Source: Paenibacillus riograndensis SBR5 (GTDB taxonomy: Bacteria > Bacillota > Bacilli > Paenibacillales > Paenibacillaceae). Taken from it: a DNA stretch of 64,000 nucleotides. The notes beneath the pieces were generated by a model that worked only from the letters and a program-made list of their open reading frames with translations, searched no databases and was not told where the DNA came from. The translations under genes and the position numbers were made by a program. The stretch is taken from the NCBI RefSeq assembly GCF_000981585.1, contig NZ_LN831776.1, positions 1,565,001-1,629,000 of the forward strand. Reading direction: 5' to 3'. Below, piece after piece: positions 46,784 through 54,872 of the stretch. Every line of letters starts with the position of its first letter. Within the stretch, counting starts at the first letter, position 1.

Positions 46784-47429
46784 TGACGAAGATGAATTAA
46801 TGCTCTCCGGGATACAGCATTTTCATTTCTGCAAACGGCAGTGGGCATTAATACATATTGAACAGCAATGGGAAGAAAATGTGCGGACTATAGAAGGACA
46901 GCATCTGCATCGGAATGCAGATCAGCCTCTTATACGGGAGAAGCGGGTCGACAAAATCATTGTTCGTGCGATGCCAGTGAAGTCGCGCGAACTCAACATC
47001 AGCGGGATTTGTGATGTGGTGGAGTTCATCCGGGATGACAGCGGGGTTGAAATTAATGGCGCTGATGGCAAATACGCGGCTTATCCGGTTGAATACAAGC
47101 GTGGCAAACCTAAAAGGGAAGATGAGGATATTCTACAGCTTGCCGCGCAAGCTATGTGTCTGGAGGAAATGCTGCTGTGTGAGGTGTCAACAGGCTATAT
47201 TTTCTATAATGAGATCAAACATCGGATTGAGGTGCCCCTCACTGCGGAACTCAAGGCCAATGTAAAGGCGATTGTAGAGGTGATGCAGAGCTATTACCAT
47301 CGCAGGCATACTCCTAAAGTGAAGACTGGTCCTTTTTGCAAAAGTTGCTCTCTTCAACATATTTGTTTACCTAAATTAATGAATAAGCAGTCTGTAAAAA
47401 GTTATGTTGAAGGGAAAATCAGGGAATGA
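46773..47429 (+). CDS. cas4: Cas4 exonuclease (adaptation)
   Basis: 218 residues from ATG 46773, with GAGG 6 nt upstream and inside the end of cas7; an earlier in-frame start lacks a ribosome site. RecB-like core: GICDVVEF and YPVEYKRGKPK. Iron-sulfur cysteines: one in HFHFCKRQWAL and three in 'GPFCKSCSLQHICLPKL'. Cas4 trims prespacers and reads the PAM with Cas1-Cas2. Overlaps cas1 by 4 nt. Confidence 0.95.
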   Translation: MEYDDEDELMLSGIQHFHFCKRQWALIHIEQQWEENVRTIEGQHLHRNADQPLIREKRVDKIIVRAMPVKSRELNISGICDVVEFIRDDSGVEINGADGKYAAYPVEYKRGKPKREDEDILQLAAQAMCLEEMLLCEVSTGYIFYNEIKHRIEVPLTAELKANVKAIVEVMQSYYHRRHTPKVKTGPFCKSCSLQHICLPKLMNKQSVKSYVEGKIRE

Positions 47430-48457
47430 AGAAACTTCTGAATACACTATATATCACACAGCCGTCAGTATATTTATCACTGGATGGGGATAATGTAGTG
47501 CTCCTGAAAGAGGAAGAGAAGCTGGGCAGATTCCCGCTGCATAATCTAGAGTCCATTGTAACATTTGGGTACACAGGAGCGAGTCCGGCGCTAATGGGAT
47601 ATTGTGCGGATAGCAATATTTCTTTGTTGTTCTTAACCATGAACGGCAGATATCTGGCTAGAGTAACCGGGCAGAGCCGTGGGAATGTAGTACTTCGCAA
47701 GAAGCAATACAACTTATCTGAAGATGAAGTCCGTTCTGCAAAGATAGCTCGTAATTTTATTATCGGCAAAATTTATAACCATAAGTGGATGCTGGAGAGA
47801 ATGACAAGGGATTATCCGTTGCGGGTAAATGTAGAACTGTTCAAAGAAACCTCTCAGCAACTTTCCTCGCTAATTCTTGAAGTAAGGGCGTGTGAGCAAC
47901 TGGATCGGTTAAGAGGGCTGGAAGGACAAGCAGCAGCTACGTATTACAGCCAGTTTAATCAAATGATTTTGCAGCAAAAAGAGGACTTCTACTTCCATTC
48001 CAGAACTCGTAGGCCGCCATTAGATAATGTGAATGCTATGTTGTCTTTGGCGTATACACTGCTGACACATGATACAGCTTCCGCATTGGAGGCTGTTGGA
48101 TTAGATGCATATGTAGGGTTTCTGCATCGGGATCGGCCAGGGCGAGTTTCTCTGGCGCTGGATGTGATGGAGGAACTGCGTGGTGTTTTTGCAGATAAGT
48201 TTGTTCTCACCTTGATCAATAAAAAATTAATCAGTAAAGCGGATTTCCTGAAGAAAGAAAATGGAGCCGTGATCATGACTGATGAGGCAAGAAAGAAATT
48301 TTTAGCTGCTTGGCAGAGCAAAAAGCAAGAAACGATAACGCATCCTTATTTGGGGGAGAAGATCTCATGGGGATTAGTCCCACATGCTCAGGCATTGTTA
48401 CTGGCTCGTCATTTGCGTAATGACTTGGACGAGTATCCTCCGTTTCTGTGGAAGTAG
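47426..48457 (+). CDS. cas1: Cas1 integrase, type I-C
   Basis: 343 residues. Metal-binding residues visible: Glu in LRGLEGQAAATYY, His in VGFLHRDRPGR, and Asp/Glu in LALDVMEELR. It joins spacers to the leader-proximal repeat together with Cas2. The only cas1 in the window, so all four arrays depend on it for growth. Confidence 0.97.
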   Translation: MKKLLNTLYITQPSVYLSLDGDNVVLLKEEEKLGRFPLHNLESIVTFGYTGASPALMGYCADSNISLLFLTMNGRYLARVTGQSRGNVVLRKKQYNLSEDEVRSAKIARNFIIGKIYNHKWMLERMTRDYPLRVNVELFKETSQQLSSLILEVRACEQLDRLRGLEGQAAATYYSQFNQMILQQKEDFYFHSRTRRPPLDNVNAMLSLAYTLLTHDTASALEAVGLDAYVGFLHRDRPGRVSLALDVMEELRGVFADKFVLTLINKKLISKADFLKKENGAVIMTDEARKKFLAAWQSKKQETITHPYLGEKISWGLVPHAQALLLARHLRNDLDEYPPFLWK

Positions 48458-48466
48458 GTGCAAGGA

Positions 48467-48757
48467 ATGTTGGTGGTGATTACTTACGATGTAAGCACCC
48501 TAAGTGGTGAAGGTCAGAGTCGGCTGCGTAAAGTCTCTAAGATCTGTCAGAACTATGGACAGAGAGTTCAAAATTCTGTTTTTGAGTGCGTTGTAGATGC
48601 GGCGCAGTTTGCTGAATTGAAAATAAAATTGAAGACTATAATTGATGATGATGAAGACAGCATAAGATTTTATCAGCTTGGTAATAATCACAAAAATAAA
48701 GTCGAGCATGTGGGAATAAAGAAATCCATTGACCTGGAGGGGCCCTTAATTTTGTAG
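48467..48757 (+). CDS. cas2: Cas2, type I-C
   Basis: 96 residues from ATG 48467 (AGGTG at 6 nt; GTG 48458 in frame is too close to it). 'MLVVITYDVSTLSGEGQSRL' and 'YGQRVQNSVFECVVDAAQF' are family motifs. Its last base is already the first base of leader 3 (GTGCGAA starts in the stop codon). A truncated copy of its 3' end lies at 54633-54704. Confidence 0.96.
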   Translation: MLVVITYDVSTLSGEGQSRLRKVSKICQNYGQRVQNSVFECVVDAAQFAELKIKLKTIIDDDEDSIRFYQLGNNHKNKVEHVGIKKSIDLEGPLIL

Positions 48758-48925
48758 TGCGAATGTATAGCGCACATGAAATCCCCGGGTCCTTCGCACC
48801 GGATTTATTACATTATTTGTTATAAAGATCAAGATGTTCTTACGTGATTGTTAATTATTTTGGGATTTAAGCGGTTTTTAATCATGATAAAAGTGTTTTT
48901 ATCCTTTATTTGGTTAAAAATCGCT
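48757..48925 (+). promoter_or_regulatory. CRISPR leader 3
   Basis: GTGCGAATGTATAGCGCACA, then CCCCGGGTCCTTCGCACC and TTATTACATTATTTGTTA, ending in an AT-rich stretch with TATTTGGTTAAAAATCGCT. GTGCGAA / TTCGCAC forms a stem starting in the cas2 stop codon. Nearly the same as leader 4. Confidence 0.9.
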
Positions 48926-51900
48926 GTCGCTCCTTATGTGGGAGCGTGGATTGAAATAAACGCTGCACTTAAAGACTTGGCAAAAGTGGAGTGTCGCTCC
49001 TTATGTGGGAGCGTGGATTGAAATTCCATATGAAATGTACCGCGCATATGGTGTTTATGGGTCGCTCCTTATGTGGGAGCGTGGATTGAAATCCGTTGGC
49101 AATCGGCGCAGAAGCAAGGTCATTGGTCGCTCCTTATGTGGGAGCGTGGATTGAAATATCATGACGCGCTGGCACGAGGATGATTTAATCGTCGCTCCTT
49201 ATGTGGGAGCGTGGATTGAAATAAAGTCCGAGACGTCGAAATCATCGTTCTTGCTGTCGCTCCTTATGTGGGAGCGTGGATTGAAATCCGATTGAAGGAA
49301 ACATCTGGGGAAAAGGATTTATGGTCGCTCCTTATGTGGGAGCGTGGATTGAAATATGATGGATTGTACAAGGATAGCCGCCATGGTGAGTGTCGCTCCT
49401 TATGTGGGAGCGTGGATTGAAATCACTTATGGTACTACTGAAAAGGCGTTGAGTGGAAGTCGCTCCTTATGTGGGAGCGTGGATTGAAATATTGCCAATG
49501 TCCTCTTGAAGCTTCTCATAGCGCGTCGCTCCTTATGTGGGAGCGTGGATTGAAATACATGGCACCGTTTGTCCGGTGCTGTCTATGTGTAGTCGCTCCT
49601 TATGTGGGAGCGTGGATTGAAATAGCATCATCCGCCCGTATCTTCTCTGCTTCACGCGTCGCTCCTTATGTGGGAGCGTGGATTGAAATACCCCATCCAT
49701 TTGTAACTATGGGCTGTGACATGGTCGCTCCTTATGTGGGAGCGTGGATTGAAATCTCAGTTAAATGTGGGTACTTTGTGAATAAGTCCTGGTCGCTCCT
49801 TATGTGGGAGCGTGGATTGAAATCGTCAACTATCACACACTCGCGTCAATCCGTCACGTCGCTCCTTATGTGGGAGCGTGGATTGAAATATTAGTTGAAT
49901 AACCCCTTGACCTGATGTGCGATAGTCGCTCCTTATGTGGGAGCGTGGATTGAAATAGCAGCAGTCTAATCATATAGATTTAGAGTATCCGTCGCTCCTT
50001 ATGTGGGAGCGTGGATTGAAATTCAGTTTCCGCAGCCTTTGCATTTTCGGCTTTATGTCGCTCCTTATGTGGGAGCGTGGATTGAAATCACTGCCTAAGA
50101 CGGAGCGAGCCGCAGCGAAATGTCGCTCCTTATGTGGGAGCGTGGATTGAAATATAAACTCAACCTGTTTGACTCACACAGCTTTGGTCGCTCCTTATGT
50201 GGGAGCGTGGATTGAAATCAGCACCCGATCAAAATCCAGTCCACCCAGGAGTGTCGCTCCTTATGTGGGAGCGTGGATTGAAATGGAAGTAGAGAGCCTT
50301 ACGAGCCACAAGACACACTGTCGCTCCTTATGTGGGAGCGTGGATTGAAATGGCACGGGACAAACTGGATGATTTATTGCTGGGTCGCTCCTTATGTGGG
50401 AGCGTGGATTGAAATAGGCTTGCCTAATTGTAATAATTTGTCGTAAATAGTCGCTCCTTATGTGGGAGCGTGGATTGAAATAAATTGCTATTAATAATGC
50501 AAATATTGCAGCAAGGTCGCTCCTTACGTAGGGGCGTGGATTGAAATCTATCCGTGAAGACCTTTTCCCACGGCCCCCAATGTCGCTCCTTACGTAGGGG
50601 CGTGGATTGAAATAGGAGATCCGGATCAGCGCGCAGCTGCTTCGTATCTGTCGCTCCTTACGTAGGGGCGTGGATTGAAATACAATATTGGAATGCAAAA
50701 CCTGTTTTCACATCCCGTCGCTCCTTACGTAGGGGCGTGGATTGAAATTTGTTTGCAATTTAATTAATGAATACTTATGTATGTCGCTCCTTACGTAGGG
50801 GCGTGGATTGAAATTCTCATAACCAGAGATGGTACCATTAGAAACTCCGTCGCTCCTTACGTAGGGGCGTGGATTGAAATTAAAATACAAAAACATTACC
50901 GAACCAACAATTGGTCGCTCCTTACGTAGGGGCGTGGATTGAAATCTGGCGTCCCTGGTGGAATACCTGAAAGGCCTGGTCGCTCCTTACGTAGGGGCGT
51001 GGATTGAAATGTGGACCGGGAAGGGAGGGCGTGGGCTGCTAAAGTCGCTCCTTACGTAGGGGAGTGGATTGAAATTCCTTATCGATCCGAACGGATATCA
51101 TGGCATATATGTCGCTTCTTACGTAGGGGCGTGGATTGAAATATCCGAGAGTTATCACAGCGGGCCGTTTTGCATGGTCGCTCCTTACGTAGGGGCGTGG
51201 ATTGAAATATCCTGACAGGCATCAAGGATAAGAAGTTGCAAGTCGCTCCTTACGTAGGGGCGTGGATTGAAATTTCGCCTGGATGAGTGGGACACCTTTC
51301 TGTGCGAGTCGCTCCTTACGAGGGGCGTGGATTGAAATTTCTTCCCCACGTTGGCTTTGCCAATGTGATTGGTCGCTCCTTATGTAGGAGCGTGGATTGA
51401 AATAGTGCGATTTCCGTATTTACATCGTCCAGGCGAGTCGCTCCTTATGTAGGAGCGTGGATTGAAATGCTTTACCATTACGAGGGACATTACGGACCTC
51501 TGTCGCTCCTTATGTAGGAGCGTGGATTGAAATTGAAGGATCTCAAAGAAGTATGGGAAAATATACTGGTCGCTCCTTACGGAGGAGCGTGGATTGAAAT
51601 CCACGCGTTTGGGAATTTGCTTTCTCAGCCCTCGTCGCTCCTTACGTAGGAGCGTGGATTGAAATACCAGCAATAGAACGGTGTTGGCGATACTGATTGT
51701 CGCTCCTTATGTAGGAGCGTGGATTGAAATTGAACAGGGCGACCATTAGCCCGATAGCCATCAATAGTCGCTCCTTATGTAGGAGCGTGGATTGAAATCC
51801 TTCAATGTCAAAAAAGTTCTGTAGGAAGCCAATGTCGCTCCTTATGTAGGAGCGTGGATTGAAATAATTCAATAGACGAAGGGCTTTAACCTTGGAGGCC

Positions 51901-52063
51901 GTCGCTCCTTATATAGGAGTGTGGATTGAAATATTACTCGGGCCTGTGATACGTACCGATCAGTGGTCGCTCCTTACGGAGGAGCGTGGATTGAAATCTC
52001 CAAAGGTGCCTCACGTTCGGCCCAAAATAGAGCCGCTCCTTACATAGGAACGTACATCTAAAT
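48926..52063 (+). CRISPR. CRISPR array 3, 48 repeats in three zones
   Basis: 47 spacers. Repeats 1-24 have CCTTATGTGGGAGCG, repeats 25-37 (from 50516) CCTTACGTAGGGGCG, repeats 38-48 (from 51372) mostly CCTTATGTAGGAGCG with scattered changes. The last 12 nt GTGGATTGAAAT are constant in almost all. Repeat 37 lacks one base and repeat 48 is degenerate. The spacer at 49158-49190 encodes IMTRWHEDDLI, a terminase-like segment. Confidence 0.98.
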
Positions 52064-52086
52064 TGTTAGAGAGAAAGCCAACAGCA

Positions 52087-52131
52087 AAAAAGCACCAAAT
52101 TCCGCCTAAGCCGTATTTGGTGCTTTTTCTA
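52087..52131 (+). terminator. Terminator of array 3
   Basis: AAAAAGCACCAAAT pairs with ATTTGGTGCTTTTT. The rest of 52132-52329 shows no gene. Confidence 0.85.
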
Positions 52132-52329
52132 TCTGAGGTTATTCTTTGCGGCATACTTCGAACAATATATCCTTTATTAATATAGTGCCCAGTTTGCAGT
52201 AAAGGTTACTTTGCGAACACAATCCTGTACATCCCTTAGAAAAAAACGAAGGAAGCCATATGTCTAAACGCCGCCATTGCAATCTAAATACTCAAGCTAA
52301 AAACACGGAAACGGGAAAGTCTAGATTTT

Positions 52330-53190
52330 CTACTTAATCGGAAAGTAAATATCAATTTCAGAGCTTTCTATGTTTTCTCCTGCAAATCGTTCAGTATAAC
52401 ATTCAAAGTCATCACGGTTATCAAGCTCATAGCCGCTTTTAGGAAACCAGACGCCCCAAATGTAATGATAGGTCTGCATTAAGTCTTTTACGATTCCTTT
52501 ATGAATAAACCTTGCATATTTTCCGCCGCGTATTGTTTTTCTTTCCATACCTCTAAGAATAGGCTGCTCTTTTGGAAATTCAATTCCTACAAACGCTGTG
52601 GTTTCGCTTTGAGGATTAAATACATCTGCAGCACAAGTTTCTCCGGCTTCAAAAATACCGTATCTTGTACCCGCAAAGGTATCAGGAATCTGCTGGTTAA
52701 AAAGCTGCCACATAGCGATGCTTTCATTTCTGCTAATGGTTGTTATGAAACGAATACCCATAGTGTAGGTTTCTGGAACTGTAACAATCTGCGGGCTTAA
52801 ATCAGCATATGGGTGTACTATATTATCGGAAATTTGCGCGGGTGGCCTGTTTCCTATCAAGACGTCTATCCCATTTTTTCGATACTCTGTTGGGGTCATA
52901 CCATACCGGTCTTTAAAAGCTCTTGTAAAGCTTTCTGCTGTTTCAAAATAAAGGGAAACTCCGATATCTAATATCTTTTTTTCACTGTGCACCAAATCCC
53001 ATGCGGCTTGTGTTAAACGCCGGGTTCTTATGTAACTCCCTATCGTTTCCCCCATGATGGCCTGAAAATACCGATGGAAATGATAATAAGAGTAGGAAAC
53101 CGCTTTAGCAACATCACACGCGGCGATAGGCTCGTACAGACTATTTTCAATAAATACGATTGCTTCTCCTATTGCTCTGTTGTTGATCAA
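52330..53190 (-). CDS. AraC-family regulator with a GyrI-like effector domain
   Basis: 286 residues from TTG 53190, 9 nt after AGGAGG on the minus strand. Residues about 1-105 are two AraC helix-turn-helices ('AIVFIENSLYEPIAACDVAK', 'YHFHRYFQAIMGETIGSYIR', 'ESFTRAFKDRYGMTPTEYRK'). Residues about 130-286 form a GyrI-like small-molecule-binding domain ('FVGIEFPKEQPILRGMERKT', 'YHYIWGVWFPKSGYELDNRD'). Same overall build as Rob and related drug-responsive activators. It follows the C45 hydrolase gene by 25 bp in the same direction and may control it. Confidence 0.9.
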   Translation of the reverse strand: MINNRAIGEAIVFIENSLYEPIAACDVAKAVSYSYYHFHRYFQAIMGETIGSYIRTRRLTQAAWDLVHSEKKILDIGVSLYFETAESFTRAFKDRYGMTPTEYRKNGIDVLIGNRPPAQISDNIVHPYADLSPQIVTVPETYTMGIRFITTISRNESIAMWQLFNQQIPDTFAGTRYGIFEAGETCAADVFNPQSETTAFVGIEFPKEQPILRGMERKTIRGGKYARFIHKGIVKDLMQTYHYIWGVWFPKSGYELDNRDDFECYTERFAGENIESSEIDIYFPIK

Positions 53191-53215
53191 TGAGGTTTCC
53201 TCCTCTCTAGAAATA

Positions 53216-54322
53216 TCAGCTTATTTTATAAAAGTCAGGTCTGGCTTTTTCTTGCGGCAACAATACTTCAACTTCTTGCATTTCTAACGCTCCCACAGAA
53301 AAGGTCTGCCATTCATTAACTTGTGGAGAGCCAAATGTCATTTCTATAGTTTTATCGTTTACATCAAATATCATAGAGCGTAATGTGCCAAAAAATTCTT
53401 TATAATAGTGACAACAAAGACCGTCCGGATAGGAAGTGGACAAAAGAGTTTTCATATCTTTTTTTGAGAGCTGTTTCTTTCCTGTAAACACCTCAACAAT
53501 TTTATTGTTTCGTACTACCGAATTTTCAATTATCATTTTTTGATAGGGCTTAATATCTTCCAATACCGCGTGATTTGTAACACTTAGAAAAGCTTCCTCG
53601 CTATATTCATCTAATAACTTATAGGATTTGTGTCCGTCCATACATTGAAGCAACGCTATTTTGTTACTGCTGTCAGCTAACATCAAGTTCATGTTATAAC
53701 CGATAGGTGCGCTCATTGTCCATTCTATTGCTTCTTGAACGGTTTTGCAGTTTTCCAGTATACTCCGAACCACAACCCAGAAACTAAAACCTGTGGCTCC
53801 AGCTTTTTGCCCTCCTTCAAAATTGCCTACAGGTACACCGTTGCTTGCTTTACAAACGGCAAGGCCGTGTTCATTCATACCGTCACATCTGCCGAACAGA
53901 TTCAATGTAGAACCAATATAACGATATTTACCTTTGATATTAGTAAAAGCGAAGCACATTTCTTCCATTTCATTGTTAAAATCATAATTTCTGGCCATTA
54001 ATGTATGCCCGCTTTTTGACTTGCTTGGTAATACTGCCATCAGGCTGCATCCACGTTCTAAATAGGTCATGGTATAAAAAAGAGCCTGCTCTGATGATAC
54101 CCCAATCGTATCTGCAAAGCCCTTTATTTCTTCGTTGATACCTTGGCAATACCTATCCAGCAAATCCGTAATTTTTGTAAACTTGTCATTTGGATAAGCA
54201 TTAGGCGGCAATAGAACCTGTTTTAGCAAACTCGGAGTTGAGAGAACCCATTGTCCTATTTCTGTTCCAACTTCATAGCTTGTACCAATAAAATTTTTAA
54301 AATACACTTTTGTTTTCTCCAT
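53216..54322 (-). CDS. C45 / penicillin acyltransferase-like Ntn-hydrolase
   Basis: About 368 residues starting at MEKTKVYFKN; an ATG 21 nt upstream (54343) is possible, as AAGGAA lies between the two. The predicted nucleophile is the Cys of 'YLERGCSLMAVLPSK', followed by 'GHTLMARNYDFNNEMEEMCF', 'GRCDGMNEHGLAVCKASNGV' and 'NLMLADSSNKIALLQCMDGH', the pattern of acyl-CoA:6-aminopenicillanic acid acyltransferase and related C45 proteins. No signal peptide. It would cleave linear amide bonds, with unknown substrate. The pair with AraC sits alone between arrays 3 and 4, as cargo of the island. Confidence 0.85.
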   Translation of the reverse strand: MEKTKVYFKNFIGTSYEVGTEIGQWVLSTPSLLKQVLLPPNAYPNDKFTKITDLLDRYCQGINEEIKGFADTIGVSSEQALFYTMTYLERGCSLMAVLPSKSKSGHTLMARNYDFNNEMEEMCFAFTNIKGKYRYIGSTLNLFGRCDGMNEHGLAVCKASNGVPVGNFEGGQKAGATGFSFWVVVRSILENCKTVQEAIEWTMSAPIGYNMNLMLADSSNKIALLQCMDGHKSYKLLDEYSEEAFLSVTNHAVLEDIKPYQKMIIENSVVRNNKIVEVFTGKKQLSKKDMKTLLSTSYPDGLCCHYYKEFFGTLRSMIFDVNDKTIEMTFGSPQVNEWQTFSVGALEMQEVEVLLPQEKARPDFYKIS

Positions 54323-54343
54323 GCACAGCACCGTTCCTTTCAT

Positions 54344-54486
54344 AAATATTATGAACCCACTCGAAAGCTTGAACTTGATATTTTTTGCTATTTCTATAGG
54401 TCTTCACAAGTAGCGTCAAGATGAAACTAACAGTTACACCATTTTAGGATATGGGGGCTGTTGGAGGTTTGACTGAAGTTGGTCAG
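54344..54486 (-). other. Gap upstream of the C45 gene
   Basis: Short non-coding interval that likely holds the promoter of the C45-araC pair on the minus strand. No further structure was recognised. Confidence 0.4.
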
Positions 54487-54632
54487 AAACTGTAAAAAAG
54501 TGTTCGATTGTTCTCCAGACAATGCCGGATTTTTCCTTATTGTGCTGTTATAATGAAGGAAACGTATGTTCTTTAGGCGTGTTATTGTTCATCTGTTTGT
54601 TTGCGCGGAGATATTGGCGGGAGTAGAACTCC
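54487..54632 (+). pseudogene. Relic of a second type I-C operon: copied cas3 promoter and 5' UTR
   Basis: From GAAACTGTAAAAAAGTGTTC through CGGATTTTTCCTTATTGTGC, TGTTATAATGAAGGAAACGT and TTGTTCATCTGTTTGTTTG, this stretch follows the region 40605-40714 base by base with few changes, including the extended -10. It then leaves the match just where the cas3 ribosome site and ATG should follow. Only about 30 unrelated bases separate it from a cas2 remnant. Confidence 0.85.
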
Positions 54633-54704
54633 AAGCACAAGAATAAAGTCAAACATGCAGGCATAAAGAAATCCATTGACCTGGATGGGCCTTTAATTTT
54701 GTAG
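54633..54704 (+). pseudogene. cas2 3'-end remnant
   Basis: The last 24 codons of a cas2: HKNKVKHAGIKKSIDLDGPL then IL and TAG, against HKNKVEHVGIKKSIDLEGPL in the intact gene. Differences are conservative (E/K, V/A, E/D). As in the intact locus, the stop codon runs into GTGCGAA of the leader. The rest of cas3 through cas2 is gone. Confidence 0.9.
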
Positions 54705-54872
54705 TGCGAATGTATAGTGCACATGAAATCCCCGGGTCCTTCGCACCGGATTTATTACATTATTTGTTATAAAGATCAAGATGTGCTTATGTAATTGTTA
54801 ATTATTTTGATATTCAAGCGGTTGTTAACCATAATAAAAGTATTTATATCCTTTATTTGGTTGGGAATCGCT
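54704..54872 (+). promoter_or_regulatory. CRISPR leader 4
   Basis: Almost identical to leader 3: GTGCGAATGTATAGTGCACA, CCCCGGGTCCTTCGCACC, TTATTACATTATTTGTTA, ending TTTGGTTGGGAATCGCT. Confidence 0.9.

Noticed and set aside
40730..48757. A cas6 gene hidden in the cas operon
   Set aside because: All frames are accounted for by cas3, cas5, cas8c, cas7, cas4, cas1 and cas2; no G-rich Cas6 loop was seen.
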